Assembly: GCF_030052995.1 (NCBI RefSeq)
Contig: NZ_JASJPW010000002.1
Location: 62,001-126,000, forward strand
Direction: 5' to 3'
Origin: Gemmobacter sp. 24YEA27
Lineage (GTDB): Bacteria; Pseudomonadota; Alphaproteobacteria; Rhodobacterales; Rhodobacteraceae
DNA length: 64,000 bases
Shown: piece by piece, positions 18,358-28,785 of the stretch
Position numbering within the stretch: position 1 is the stretch's first letter
Layout of the letters: each line of letters opens with the position of its first letter
The notes under the pieces: model-generated
What the model was told of the DNA's origin: nothing
The model's database searches: none
What the model saw: the letters and a program-made list of their open reading frames with translations, nothing else
Position numbers and translations under genes: made by a program

Positions 18358-18704
18358 TCAACGATTGACCCGCCGATACTCACGCGCCGAAGCAATCTGT
18401 GCGTCACGCTCGGCATAGATCCTGACCAGTCGTGACATGCTGGAAGCATCTGTTACCGCCAGGGACGCGCGGCGGATCTCGTCTTCGCCAAGCGACAGAA
18501 GATCGTCATAGACCGCATCCATTTGCCGGTCGGGGCGATTGCCGGCCTCGCCCGTCAGAAACTGACGGAAGATCAGCAGCGCAGACAGACTGCCCCGGAC
18601 GATCCAGACCAGCAGAGCCGCACCAAAACCCAGCCCTGTCACAAGGCCAATCAGCCCATTTATCAACCAATAACGCCACCGGCCACTATTGCGATTACAG
18701 CCAT
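18358..18704 (-). pseudogene. Small membrane protein, frameshifted near the start
   Basis: A strong AGGAGG site precedes an ATG at 18704 that reads MAVIAIVAGGVIG and stops at once. Shifting by one base joins it to WLINGLIGLVTGLGFGAALLVWIVRG and about 90 further residues ending at 18358. The intact form would have one or two membrane helices and a helical tail (LSLGEDEIRRASLAV). I do not recognise the family. The one-base indel lies at about 18662-18668. Confidence 0.5.
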
Positions 18705-18941
18705 CGCCTGACCTCCTGTTTCCGTCCGTGCCCTTCGCGCTGTCGGCGGGGGTCGATTGCATTCACCTGCACAAGGTGCAGAAAGGGTTACGGTCACCAC
18801 CGGGACAGGGATTCCAGCGGTGACCGTCGCCGATCACCCTGGAACGTGACCCAGGCCGATCACCGCTGAAGGCAGCAGAGCGCGTTTGACCGGGAGCACT
18901 GTCACCTCTCTGTTTTCAGCCCGTGTTGGGCAGTCACTGGC
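18705..18941. other. Intergenic, nothing recognised
   Basis: No gene or motif seen between the small membrane protein and the luxI remnant; GC-rich with scattered short repeats of CCGATCACC. Confidence 0.3.
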
Positions 18942-19575
18942 CTAGAACTCCAGTGCCGCCGCATCACTCAGCACCACATTTTCATGCAGAGCCGCGAAAT
19001 TGCGAACCCGGTCGATCCGCTCATCCGTACAATCGAGCAGGGCGGCCAGAGCCGAAACCTTGCCCATCGGCTTGACCGTGCCGACATAGTCATAAGGCGC
19101 ATTGTCCGAGCGCTGAGCACCCCGTTCATCACCGGATCGATCACCGTGATGATGTCCGAGAACCCGCATTCCGGCAGGTCTCGAGCGTGGCGACCATCAG
19201 CTCGCACGTGGCGCGCGCGAAACCGTGGTTCGGCCCCGTCCCGGACAGCCGGGCCGTATCAACGCAGAATCGGGTCGATTCCCAGATCCTGGATGACCGC
19301 AGCGGGGCCTCGCCATCGAGGATCTCGCTAACACATCTGACAGCATATGCGGGCCGGTCGTCTGAGCAGACGGACGCAGGAGATGACCTCGCCTTCGGTA
19401 TCCAGCCCAACGAGATAGAGCGGGTCGAGATGATCAAAGCGATCGATTTCGCGCCCTTGTTCGATGCTCACGTCCCAACCAGACGCGTCACTGAAAACCC
19501 GGGCACGCAGCCCGTACATATCGTCAAGAAATCTTCAAACAGATGTTTGTTTACGGCGTCGATTACGATGATCAT
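18942..19575 (-). pseudogene. luxI: Acyl-homoserine lactone synthase (LuxI family), frameshifted
   Basis: It begins MIIVIDAVNKHLFEDFL at 19575, then after a one-base shift continues MYGLRARVFSDASGW with the conserved Arg and Trp of the catalytic domain. EIDRFDHLDPLYLVGLD follows, then in another frame IWESTRFCVDT (the E..R of the AHL synthase core), ATCELMVATLETC, and a C-terminus YVGTVKPMGKVSALAALL. At least three indels break it. It would have made an acyl-homoserine lactone. luxR lies immediately upstream on the same strand, the usual order in this group. Confidence 0.75.
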
Positions 19576-19744
19576 GGCAACCCCATTGTCACATTCCTCA
19601 GACGTTAACCACTGGTTGTGCCGCCCGATACTCGGGAATCCCGTACTTATGAAGATTTTCTGCTTTTTCCCGCCGGAAAAAAACGGCATGCTCCGCCACG
19701 GGCTCCTGCCCTGGCGGTCAAATGGGGTCGCGCCCCGTGCTGTA

Positions 19745-20450
19745 TCAGATCGGATAGATCAGATGTTGCGCAATTGCCCTGGCAATGGCCTGGGCTGTGC
19801 GGTCAGCGAAAAAAAGCTTCTCGCGCGCGAGGCGCAGACTGCACTTCAACGGTACGATGCGAAATATTCAGATGTCTGCGATGTCCTGCTGGGTCTTGCC
19901 CCAGCGTCCATTGCAAAATCTCTACCTCACGTGAAGACAGCGGCGTGCGGCGCAGGACATTGGAAAACGCATCGGAATTCATCACCGCGTCATGCATATG
20001 AACGGCGATCGATTGCAGATCTCCGATATGCTCGGCGATCATCGAATGCCATTATGATCGTCGGTGTCGCGCGTCACGCTGAGCATCCCGGTATCACCGA
20101 AAGGCCCGCGCACCGGGATCGTTACCCCACGGTCCGAAATCCCGAATTCCCGGGCGGCACAGAAAACAACGCGAAAAATTCTCGCTTTGTTCGATCCGCG
20201 ACCAGTCGATCGGTTGCGATGCTGCGCTGCGCGATTCGCAGGGTCGGGTCAATCAGGTGATAGGCCTGTTGGGTATAATGGCGCTTCCACTCTTCAGGAT
20301 AGGTGACATAGCCATGCATTGTGCCGGCAACCGGTTTGACCCCAGATAGGCCACATGATCGAATCCAAAGCGATCCCGCACCTGTTCGAGGAAGCAGTCG
20401 AATTTACCGGCCTGGCCGGCAACCTCGCTCAGGTCGATGAGCTCCGTCAT
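19745..20450 (-). pseudogene. luxR: LuxR-family quorum-sensing regulator, frameshifted
   Basis: Starts MTELIDLSEVAGQAGKFDCF and contains most of the autoinducer-binding domain in pieces: FGFDHVAYL; GYVTYPEEWKRHYTQQAYHL and IDPTLRIAQRS; then TIPVRGPFGDTGMLSVT in other frames. The DNA-binding domain is TPLSSREVEILQWTLGQD, then LNISHRTVEV, then ADRTAQAIARAIAQHL up to the stop at 19745. Four or more indels separate these. Together with the luxI remnant this is a lost quorum-sensing circuit. Confidence 0.75.
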
Positions 20451-20656
20451 GATCCCTTTTCCCGGTTCAGAGTAAGACAGTCGTACAAGTTGAAGGGTTG
20501 CGCCCTCAAACCTGTTAACGCAAGCCTAAAAGAGGCTCTCACGTGTAATGTTTCCAAATTGTGGCAGAGCCGTCCGGTTGACCGGTCATAGTCTCTGAAA
20601 ACATGGCTGACGACTCGGGTCCCGATCAAAGTGAGCAAAAGAGCACCCGAATCTGA

Positions 20657-21300
20657 TCAGCCTGGCAATGCGGCGATATAGTCGCGCGCCTGCCTGCCGG
20701 TCAAGGCCGCGCCTTGCCCCGGGCGGTACAGCACCGATCCGAGGTCAGAACCATGCACCCCAGCTGCAAAATAGCGTCCATGGTCGCGGGCGGGATGCCT
20801 CCCACTGTCAGCATCGGCACCGAGGCCGCGCTCACCGCCCGGAGCGCCTTGATGGCGACCGCCGGGATGATCCCGGCGGGAAAAAGCCTGAGGGAATGCG
20901 CCCCGGCATGGATGGCGGCAAAGGCTTCGGTCGGGTTGCGACGCCGGGTTCACAGACCGGACTGGCCGCGCGGGTTGCAGCCTACACGCCAGGAGCGAGA
21001 TTTCTGGCGGCGATCAGCCTGCCGTCGGGCTTTGCCACAGCCTCGAGATCGGTGGCGGCCAGCACGGTGCGGGCCCCCGATGATCACGCGGGTTCCGAAA
21101 GCTGCACTCCGCGCGGCGATGCTCTCCAGCGCCGCGGGCGAGTTCAGCGGCACCTCGATCAGGGTAAAGCCAGCCCCGACCAGTTCACCAACATGGGCCA
21201 GCGCCTCTTCCGGGCGGATGCCCCGCAGGATAGCCACCAGCGGACAGGCCCTCAGCACCGTTGCAAACACGAAGATCAGATCAGCCCTCCGCGTTTCGCA
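20657..21300 (-). pseudogene. dgoA: 2-dehydro-3-deoxy-6-phosphogalactonate aldolase, degenerate
   Basis: CPLVAILRGIRPEEALAHVG then LIEVPLNSPAALESI and GTRVIIG match the KDPGal/KDPG aldolase barrel (the Glu of IEVPLN is catalytic). The frame is lost near 21077 at a G run. Fragments VAATDLEAVA, then PGVATPTEAFAAIHAG, LRLFPAGIIPAVAIKALRAV and MLTVGGIPPATMDAIL appear in other frames. The Schiff-base Lys region is deleted. The enzyme would split 6-phospho-KDGal into pyruvate and glyceraldehyde 3-phosphate, the last step of oxidative galactose breakdown. Confidence 0.75.
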
Positions 21301-21302
21301 AT

Positions 21303-21740
21303 TTAAAAAAGCCCGCGCCGGTTCATACATTCGGGTGCAACCCTCGTTGTCACCCCGAACGCCACGAAGGCGCGGGCATAGCGCCCCGCCAGAACGCCGC
21401 GTCCGATCAGGGTTACCCTTGTTCTCTCAGCTATGGCTTCCAGCCCGGCCCCGATCTCATCGCCGATCAGCAGCCCCGAGAGGTGATCGGCGATTTCTTC
21501 CGGCGTGAGCCGCCCCATCAGCACGAGGCTGCGGGCCGAGAAGGCCCGTGCCATCGGCGCGCCCTGGATTTCGCGGCCCCGTCCCTGCGCAGGAAAGCCG
21601 CCTCTGAGCCCTCACCCGGCACAACCAGCCGCCCGAGGATCAAATTCTGGCGCAGGGCAGGAACTGCCTCACCGGTGATGCAGATGCTCGGGCCAGGATC
21701 TGCCCTCCTTCGACCCGTACCCATTTGCTTTAATTTCCCG
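21303..21740 (-). pseudogene. dgoK: 2-dehydro-3-deoxygalactonokinase fragment
   Basis: Only the C-terminal half of the kinase remains, in two frames: TGEAVPALRQNLILGRL and GEGSEAAFL, then ARAFSARSLVLMGRLTPEEI, ADHLSGLLIGDEIGAGL and LIGRGVLAGRYARAF. The ATP-binding N-terminus is missing. It would phosphorylate KDGal for DgoA, whose remnant follows directly. Assignment rests on similarity to DgoK and the neighbourhood. Confidence 0.65.
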
Positions 21741-21825
21741 CAGCTGTGATCCGCCGCATCATGACGCCGGCGGCCCCACGTTTCGCCGCTGTCATCAAGG
21801 CGGAACTATCCGTGATGCGCGTGGC

Positions 21826-22170
21826 TTACACCGGCGTCGCCGCATCACTTAGGGCCTCAGGATCAAAGCTCGGCGCATCGCCCGCGACAGCCCACATGTC
21901 AGTCTTCGAGATCCAGTGTGAATACCACATGTTGCGGAATTTGCCTTCGTAATACAATATGCGGTGGTGAATGCCGTCGTTGCTATCATGAGGAGATTGC
22001 GCCTTCATTGGCATCAACCCGGATCTCGTGCCCCTCAAGCGTGAACCGCGCCCTCCGGCCTGGGCGCCGACATACAGCCTCTCGCCAGGATAGGGTGCCA
22101 GGGTCTGGAACCCCAGCACCCGAGGGGTGCGACGCCCTCCATCAGCAGATCCTACAACGTCGCCCCTGGT
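21826..22170 (-). pseudogene. Unidentified remnant, possibly sugar epimerase-related
   Basis: Fragments in mixed frames. YPGERLYVGAQAG and FTLEGHEIRVDANEGAI look like the start of an aldose 1-epimerase, and the end YYEGKFRNMWYSHWISKTD is not recognised. A mutarotase would fit the galactose cluster, but the evidence is thin. Confidence 0.25.
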
Positions 22171-22179
22171 AAGAGCATC

Positions 22180-23000
22180 GCCGAGAGCTTTGCCCCGCTC
22201 AGCCGCAGCGCTTTGACCGGACGGCCATCGGAAGGAGGTCGAAAATCTCCGAACTCTTTTCCGGATCACTGCCGGCTCTGCCAGGCCATTGACCCTGGGG
22301 CGGACCAGCCGGGCAGGCCCTGATGCCCTCTCCGCGGTGGAAACCAGCCGGTGAGCCAAGATCGGCATCGCCAAAGGACGGGCATGAGGCGAGTTGGGCG
22401 CCAACCGCAATATGATGGCTGCGGCGTCCCTCTGGCCTGTAGTGCATCACGGCGCCCGCGCCCCATTTCGCGATCCAGATGCCGCCCTCACTGCCGGTGA
22501 CCGCACCAACGGGGTTCAGCCCCCAACGTTCAGGTCGAGGAAAACGCGGGCTCTTCCATTTGCCAGCTGCCGCATTCAGCGGCTGCGCCCATGCCAGCGC
22601 AAGCGCAGTGTCGGCGAAACAGGCCAGCCGCCCGTCAGGCGCGAAAACAGCTCGCATTGGGATCGAGATACGGGCGAACAGAAGTGTGCCTGGCCGCGGT
22701 AGTAACGGCAGATCGACCCCGCCCGTCATTCAATCTCGTGTCGTGCGGTCAGTCTCGACTGCGACCAGCATTTCTGTGGTGCCGGTGTCCAGGTCGAGCC
22801 CAAAAAGCCCGCGCCCCCTGGCGTTCACGAGCCTCGAGCTGTTGATCTGTCCCGCCGCCGAGACCATGCGGTGGAACTGCCAGTCGCACCCCGGAGTCAG
22901 CTGGCGACGATTCAGAATATCGAACCAGAAGAATTGTTTACGTTTGGGTGCCAGAAAGCGCCTCGCCCAGCTCGCAAGATGGGTGTCAAAGGGGCTTATG
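22180..23000 (-). pseudogene. SMP-30/gluconolactonase-family lactonase, degenerate
   Basis: Pieces of a six-bladed beta-propeller lactonase: LGEAL near 22970, KRKQFFWFDILNR, GRGLFGLDLDTGTTEML, VFAPDGRLACFADTALAL, NPVGAVTGSEGGIWIAKWG, and QLASCPSFGDADLGS. Several frameshifts separate them. The family needs divalent metal and opens sugar lactones; in this setting it would hydrolyse galactonolactone made by the neighbouring galactose dehydrogenase. Confidence 0.7.
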
Positions 23001-23723
23001 CCTGGCCTCCCGCCAGCCGCGCCTCGGAGAGTTTCACGAGGCCGTTTTGCAACAGGATGAAGACAAGCAGCAAAAAGCCTATCATGATCCGCGTCCACCA
23101 GAAGGAAGGCGAGCCGTCAAACAGGAAACTGGTCTGGATCAGCCCGATCGTCAGAACAAAGAGCATCATGCCGAACATATCGCCCCCGCCACCGGTCAAA
23201 AGCTTGCCGCCTGTCACCACGGCGGCGATGTCAGTGAGTTCCATCCCCACCGTCGCGAGCGAATAGCCCGAACTGGCATAGACCGAGGTGCCGAAACGGG
23301 TCTTTTGGACCACCAAAATGCCGATGACGAAGGTCGCCTGCATCAGAATTCCGATCAGCGTCAGCCGCCCCTTGCCGGGATCAGCCCATAGGCGCCGACG
23401 AGGCTCTGGCAGAAATCATGCGGGATCGGCACCGGTTCAATCGACAAGAGATAGGCGGCAATACGCGCGAGGAACATGACCGGAAGCGCAATCACCGATC
23501 CGACCGAAAGGTCGATGCCGCCGGACAGGATCACCAGGGGCATCCCCACCGCGACAATGCCGGGATAAGCACTATCGGTCAGCAGGTTAACGATTTCACG
23601 GGTCGAGAACATATTCGGAACTGCAGCAAGCAGATCACCAATCCGATCAGGATAATCGCGCTGGTGACATAAAGCGGCAGCGCGCGGCATTTCATTGTCC
23701 GGCTCCTTCTGGCGCCCGGTCAC
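22996..23723 (-). pseudogene. yjfF: Sugar ABC transporter permease (YjfF type), degenerate
   Basis: The N-terminal part has PNMFSTREIVNLLTDSAYPG and VILSGGIDLSVGSVIAL, the permease signature of ribose/galactofuranose-type importers. The C-terminal part (MQATFVIGILVVQKTRFG, then AVVTGGKLLTGGGGDMFGMM) is in another frame. About 60-80 residues in the middle are missing. It is partner of the ytfT remnant upstream. Confidence 0.65.
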
Positions 23724-23747
23724 GGCACAGTCCGCAGGCCAGAAGGC

Positions 23748-24700
23748 TCATTCGCGCGCGATCCTGGGCGACCGCAGCACCAGGATCACCGGAACCAGCA
23801 TCGCCTTGCTCACGAGGTTATATTCCGAAGGAAAGCCCGCAAGCCGGAGGCCCGAGGAAATCGTCCGGATGATCAGCGCCCCAGGCACTGTGGCCGCAAT
23901 CGAGAACTGGCCTCCGAGCAACGAATTGCCCGCGATCACCATGGCGAGGATGGTGTCAAGCTCCGGCCTGAGCCCCGCATTACCGGCATCCGCGCCGCAA
24001 ATACCCGCGATGACGATCAGCCCGTCCAGCGTTGCGCTAAGACCCATCGCCCTATTTGGCGCGATCGGCAGCACAGCCGCGTTAACCCGCCACGCGCCAG
24101 GCCTGGTGGTTAATCCCGACCGCCTTGATTATGAGGCCAAGTGCGGTGCACCGCATCAGCACCGTGACCAGCACGGCGGTGGCAAGCCACATCCAGACCG
24201 GTAGCGGCAGGCTATGGAAAGTGACGGGTCCGAGAAAGGCAAAAGCCGGATCGGTGAAGGTCAGGATGCGGCCTTCGGTGATCAGCTGCGCAATGCCGCG
24301 CCCCGTGGTCAACAGGATCAGCCTCGCGACAAAGGGCTACACCCATGCCACCGCCACCAATGCGCCATTCCAAAGCCCCGCCGCCACCCCCGCAAGCAGC
24401 GAAAGCGGATGCCAGGAGCCCTCCTAGACCCCGAAGGCCGCAACCGCACTGCAGATCGCCAAGACGGTGCAGACCGACAGATCAATGCCGCGCGTGTCGA
24501 TCACCAGCGTCCTGCCCACCGCCAGCAGCGCCACCGGGGCCGAGCGCTTCAGAAGGTCGATCACCGGCCCGACCGGCCGGCCGTCATCAAAGCTGACCAA
24601 CAGTAAGCCCGCGTAGAACACTGAGATCAGCCCCAACAGGGATGCCAGTGCGGCAGCACCGCCTTTTGCGGGTTCCTGCCCGACAACTCGCCGATGCGTT
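23748..24700 (-). pseudogene. ytfT: Sugar ABC transporter permease (YtfT type), degenerate
   Basis: Three separate pieces of one permease. First is APVALLAVGRTLVIDTRGID LSV, near the N-terminus, ending at a stop at about 24424. The second has LTTGRGIAQLITEGRILTF with an inner helix, and the third RPELDTILAMVIAGNSLLGG with SIAATVPGALIIRTISSGL. Stops and frameshifts lie between. It is a lost component of the galactofuranose-type importer. Confidence 0.65.
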
Positions 24701-24741
24701 TTTCGCGCCCCGAGCTGCGTATATCGAGCCGCTTGAAGTAG

Positions 24742-25540
24742 TCAGCGGCGGTGCGGTTTATTCTGTGTGCGTGATCGGACTTGCCCAGCCGTGACGCGCC
24801 TGGAGGCCCGCCATGATGTTCTCGCGGGTCGAAAGATCTGCGATTGTGCCATCAGTCTTGCGATCTTCCGGTGCGAAACCAAACCCCGCCGCATTCGCGC
24901 GGCGGCACAGTCAGGTTGAGCTTGCCCGCCTGGTTCCCTGGCTTCGGCCTTGCCCACGGTCCTTGCAAAAGGCTCCACCGCACTACGGCGGCCATTGCCT
25001 TGAAACCTGAACATCGCCGGGCGGGGCGCACGATCGGCGGGGCGCGAATGCAGCACCTTATCTTCCGGCGTGCGGCCCGGCATATGCGCGATCAGCTTGA
25101 CCCGGTTCAGGCGCGCAGTCTCTTCGTTCGTGCTATATGGGCCATTCCTGAAAACCGTGACCCGGTCGATCAGGTCGAAGACCTGCTCCGGAAAATGCGA
25201 GACGAACAAGATGACCAGACCACCCGCGCGCAGCGACTGCACCACGTCAAGAACCATCCGCACCTCGGTCGCATCAAGGCTGGCGGTCGGCTCTTCGAGG
25301 ATCAGCACCTTGCCCGACAGGGATGCCGCCCTCGTGATCGCGATGATCTGGCAGATCGCCACCAAATAACTGGCCAGATCGTGGTCGACATCCAGTTCAA
25401 GGCCATATTGCGCCAGGATCGCCTTCGCCTCGCCCTGCATCGCGCCGCGCCCGGGTCGCGCTGAGAGTCGAAAGTCAGACATTTGATCAGCGTCGATTTC
25501 CCCGCGCCATTCTCGCCCGGAAGCGCATGGACCTCACCGG
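24742..25540 (-). pseudogene. ytfR: Sugar ABC transporter ATPase (YtfR type), degenerate
   Basis: The first ATPase domain survives in pieces: [20 protein letters not shown] then [15 protein letters not shown] (Walker A), and in another frame [20 protein letters not shown] (Walker B) with VILFVSHFPEQVFDLIDRV. The LSG signature region is damaged and the second ATPase domain is largely absent. Its 5' end is fused in frame to the truncated ytfQ remnant. Confidence 0.65.
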
Positions 25541-26280
25541 CGTGCAGGTCGAAAACCATCCCATCCAGCGCGTCATAGGCGGGCCGGCCATGTTCGGGGT
25601 CAGCGCCAGGTCGCCAGATCGTCTTTACAGGCGTAGAGCGCGCAGTATTCCTGCCGCCGTTTTCAGCCTGGATGACGCTTTCCACAACTTCCTTGCCGAG
25701 AGAGCGGGTGAAATCGCCGGTCTTGCTTGTCACGATGCTCAGGCTCTCGTCGCCCGCAATGCCTTGCTCAGAGCCCTTCTTCCTGTCTATGGCCAGGAAA
25801 AAGCCGGTGATGCCTTGCAGCTCGGTAATACGTCTTTCCTTGTCGCCAACAGTGTATGCGAGCCATTTGCCGACCAGTTCGCCCTCTTGAATAAGGTTCG
25901 AGCCGACAGCCGTCAGGTAAAGCGACGGGGCGCTCTCAACCATACGTGCAGCGGCACAACTGCGATCTCGGCCTCTCTGGCGGCTTGCAGCACGGCATCC
26001 CAACCGGTGGCGACGACCGGCGCGATCAGGATCGCGTCAACACCCTGGGCGATGAAAGACCGCAAAGCCGCGATCTGATTTTCCTGCTTTTACTCCGTAT
26101 CCGAAAATTGCAGCTGGTAGCAGACCGCTTCCTGTTACGATCTGGTCAGAGAGGTCTTTGCCGCGCCCAGCCCGATTCCAACCCTATTTGCGAGAAGCCG
26201 ATCACTTTTTACTGGGCCATGGCAGCGCCGGCGCCAAGCGCGACGATCGTAACGCCCGCAAGGAACGTTCTGATGGTCAT
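25541..26280 (-). pseudogene. ytfQ: Sugar-binding periplasmic protein (YtfQ type), nonsense and deletions
   Basis: It starts at 26280 after GGGAGG with a signal peptide MTIRTFLAGVTIVALGAG, but a TAA at 26209-26211 follows the signal peptide before KVIGFSQIGLESGW. Later pieces [20 protein letters not shown] and [16 protein letters not shown] are in other frames. The C-terminal lobe ([20 protein letters not shown] then [14 protein letters not shown]) is truncated and runs directly into ytfR sequence. The intact protein would capture a hexose for the YtfRT-YjfF importer. Confidence 0.7.
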
Positions 26281-26373
26281 GGTATCCTCCCACAAGGTGT
26301 CGGCTGGTCGTAGTCCGGCCCTGGTCGTCACCGGCGCGCAAGACACCGGATACTTATTCCGGCCCCTGCGGGC

Positions 26374-27285
26374 TCAGAAATCAAAAGCCGCCACCCTGTT
26401 GCGCTGTCCCAGCGTGAAAGCATCGGCCACCAGCACCATCGGGCGCAGGTCGATATCGGAAAGACCGGCCTCAACAAGGCGGGCCATTTTGGCATAAAGT
26501 GCGGGATATTCACCCATAATCGTATTCTCGCCGCCGGCCTGTTTCCCGTTTATTTCCAGAAGGTTGCCGCCAGTTCGCAGCGCGATGTCGCCTTTGTCAG
26601 TGGCAAATTCCATATCCCAGATCTGCGGCCCTTCCTGGCGGAAATCGAAATCTGCGGTGATCCCCTGCGCGAAACGCAACCGAGCGGCAATCGGCGCGGA
26701 TCGGTTGCAAGGAAAATCCAGCTCCGCCCCGCTCAGATGCACCGGCATCGGCAGGATCTCGGTCAGGATCGAAAGCGCATTGATGCCCGGATCAAAGACG
26801 CCCATACCACCGGCCTCGAAAATCCAGTCCTGGCCGCGATGCCATTTGCGGACATCTTCGCGCCAGGTGATATGGCCGCTTTTCACGGTCTTGTCCTTAA
26901 GCCAGGCCTTCACTGCCGCTACCCCTGCGGCCTCGCGCGAATGCCAGCTGGTATAGAGACTGACGCCCTGCCCGGTGGCCAGCCGTTCCAGCGCATGGAT
27001 CTCGGCAAGGCTGGCCGCCGGCGGCTTTTCCAGCATCACATGGCGGCCCGCACTCAGCGCGGCCTCAGCCACCGCAAAGCGCGGCACCGGCGGCAGCGCC
27101 AGCGACACGACCCCGATATCGGGCCGCGCCGCCAGCATGTCTTCGATCCGCGTGAAGGCCTCGACCCCCGGAACCGTCCCGGACCGCGATACCGTCGCCG
27201 CGATTTCCCAGTCAGGGCTCGCGTTCAGCGCCGGCACATGCTGGTCGAGCGCGATCTTGCCAATGCCAACCAGGGCTATTTTCAT
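26374..27285 (-). CDS. gal: D-galactose 1-dehydrogenase (Gfo/Idh/MocA family)
   Basis: 303 residues, uninterrupted. The Rossmann start is MKIALVGIGKIALDQHVPAL, with HVMLEKPPAASLAEIHALE (the EKP motif with its Lys) and later WIFEAGGMGVFDPGINALSI. It closely fits the alphaproteobacterial galactose (and L-arabinose) 1-dehydrogenases, which make the sugar lactone with NAD(P)+. The ATG at 27285 follows GGGA and starts at the Rossmann strand. It lies between pseudogenes for every other step of the pathway, so it is the one intact survivor, perhaps kept for another use. Confidence 0.8.
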   Translation of the reverse strand: MKIALVGIGKIALDQHVPALNASPDWEIAATVSRSGTVPGVEAFTRIEDMLAARPDIGVVSLALPPVPRFAVAEAALSAGRHVMLEKPPAASLAEIHALERLATGQGVSLYTSWHSREAAGVAAVKAWLKDKTVKSGHITWREDVRKWHRGQDWIFEAGGMGVFDPGINALSILTEILPMPVHLSGAELDFPCNRSAPIAARLRFAQGITADFDFRQEGPQIWDMEFATDKGDIALRTGGNLLEINGKQAGGENTIMGEYPALYAKMARLVEAGLSDIDLRPMVLVADAFTLGQRNRVAAFDF

Positions 27286-27310
27286 CGCCGTTCCCATCTC
27301 AATGACTGTC

Positions 27311-28785
27311 CTAACCCACGTCGCGGCCCCGGCAGCCCATGAGGAAGTCAAGCTCCGCGCCGGTATCCGCGCCGCCGATAAGGTCGTTATACAGCCAGGC
27401 GTAGTCAGAAGACGGCGGCGCGGCCGTGGGCGCCCATTCCGCCAGGCGTACCGCCAGTTCCTCGTCAGAAATCTCCAGCATGAGCGTGGTTCGGCATATC
27501 AAGTGAGATCATATCGCCATTCCTTATCACCGCAAGCGGTCCGTCCGCCGCCGCCTCGGGTAAGTTATGTAAGACCACGGTGCCACAGGCCGTCTCCGAC
27601 ATCCGCGCGTCAGAGATCCGCGCCACATCGGTGATTGCCTCGCGCAGAACCTTGGGAGGCAGGCCCATATTGCCGACCCCGGCCATGCCGGGACTGGCCC
27701 CGGGCCCGCAATTCTTCAGCCCCATGACACAGGTTTCGTCAACGTTGAGCGCCTCGTCATTGATCTTCGCCTTGGCCACCGCGATGCCGCCCTGGGCGAT
27801 CAGGCGCATGTGGGCCGCAAGGATCAGGTCCTCGTTCCAGTTGCGGAGGCCTTTGACTTTATCCGAGACCGTCGCGCCCCAGACGGTCAGCGCAACCTTA
27901 TGCGGTTTGCCGGCCTCGCCGAGCCGCTTCAGGATAATTGGCAGACCGCCAGCATAGAAGAATTCTTCTATGACGTCTTTGCCCGACAGGCATCAGGTTC
28001 ACGATGGTCACGGCGTCGCGCCGACAGCGGTCCCGGTCGTCCGGCTTCAGGTCGTTGCCAACCCGCCCCGCGATCGCCAGCAAATGAACCGCGGCGCTGG
28101 TGGATCCGCCAATTGCGTCATTGGTGCGGGTCGCATTCTCGAATGCCACTTTCGTCATGATATCAGAGGGTCTCAGGTCGTCCTTGGCCTTCTGGACGAT
28201 GCGGTGCCCCGGCATCTGCGCCATCACACGACGACGCGACCCCATCGCCGGGATCGCGGCAATGCCCGCAAGCACCATGCCCAAAGCCTCGACCATCGAG
28301 ACCATGGTCGAGGCGGCGCCCATCGTATTGCAGGCGCCGGTCGAGCGGCTCATCGAAGCCTCGGCTTCAAAGAAGTCCTCCCTGTTCCTCTCGCGCGCTT
28401 TGACGGCTCCCGAGAAACTCAACAGCTGGGCACAAAACCCCAGACGCTCGCCGCGGAGACAGCTGTTCAGCATCGGACCAACGGTGACCAAAACCGACTG
28501 AATAGCGGTCGAGGGCGCACCCATCAGCAGGCCCGGCTTGGTCTTGTCGTAACCGCCCAGCGGCACCGCGCCGTCAATCGGCTGGCCGCGCATCTGCGCC
28601 TCAACCGCCACCGTCGCGATATTGCAATACATCATGGCGGTCGGGCGGAAGGAGATTTCGCTTGCCGAAAACATCGGCACCTCGAGCGGGAAGCCGCCAG
28701 ATTCCCGGATCCCCGCCTTCACCTCGTTGGCCAGATCACGCATATGCCCGCCGAGATGCGCGCGGATCCCTGTCTGCTCAGGCAT
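27311..28785 (-). pseudogene. IlvD/EDD-family sugar-acid dehydratase, degenerate
   Basis: A sugar-acid dehydratase (galactonate/arabonate type), broken near 27960 and at about 27480-27500, with the N-terminal 50 or so residues missing. Conserved parts include MRDLANEVKAGIRESGGFP, ASMSRSTGACNTMGAAST, AFENATRTNDAIGGSTSAAV, NMGLPPKVLREAI and ISDEELAVRLAEW at the end. The normal LVGCDKTTP, whose Cys binds the iron-sulfur cluster, reads LGGYDKTKP here, so that ligand is lost as well. It would convert galactonate to KDGal. Confidence 0.7.
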
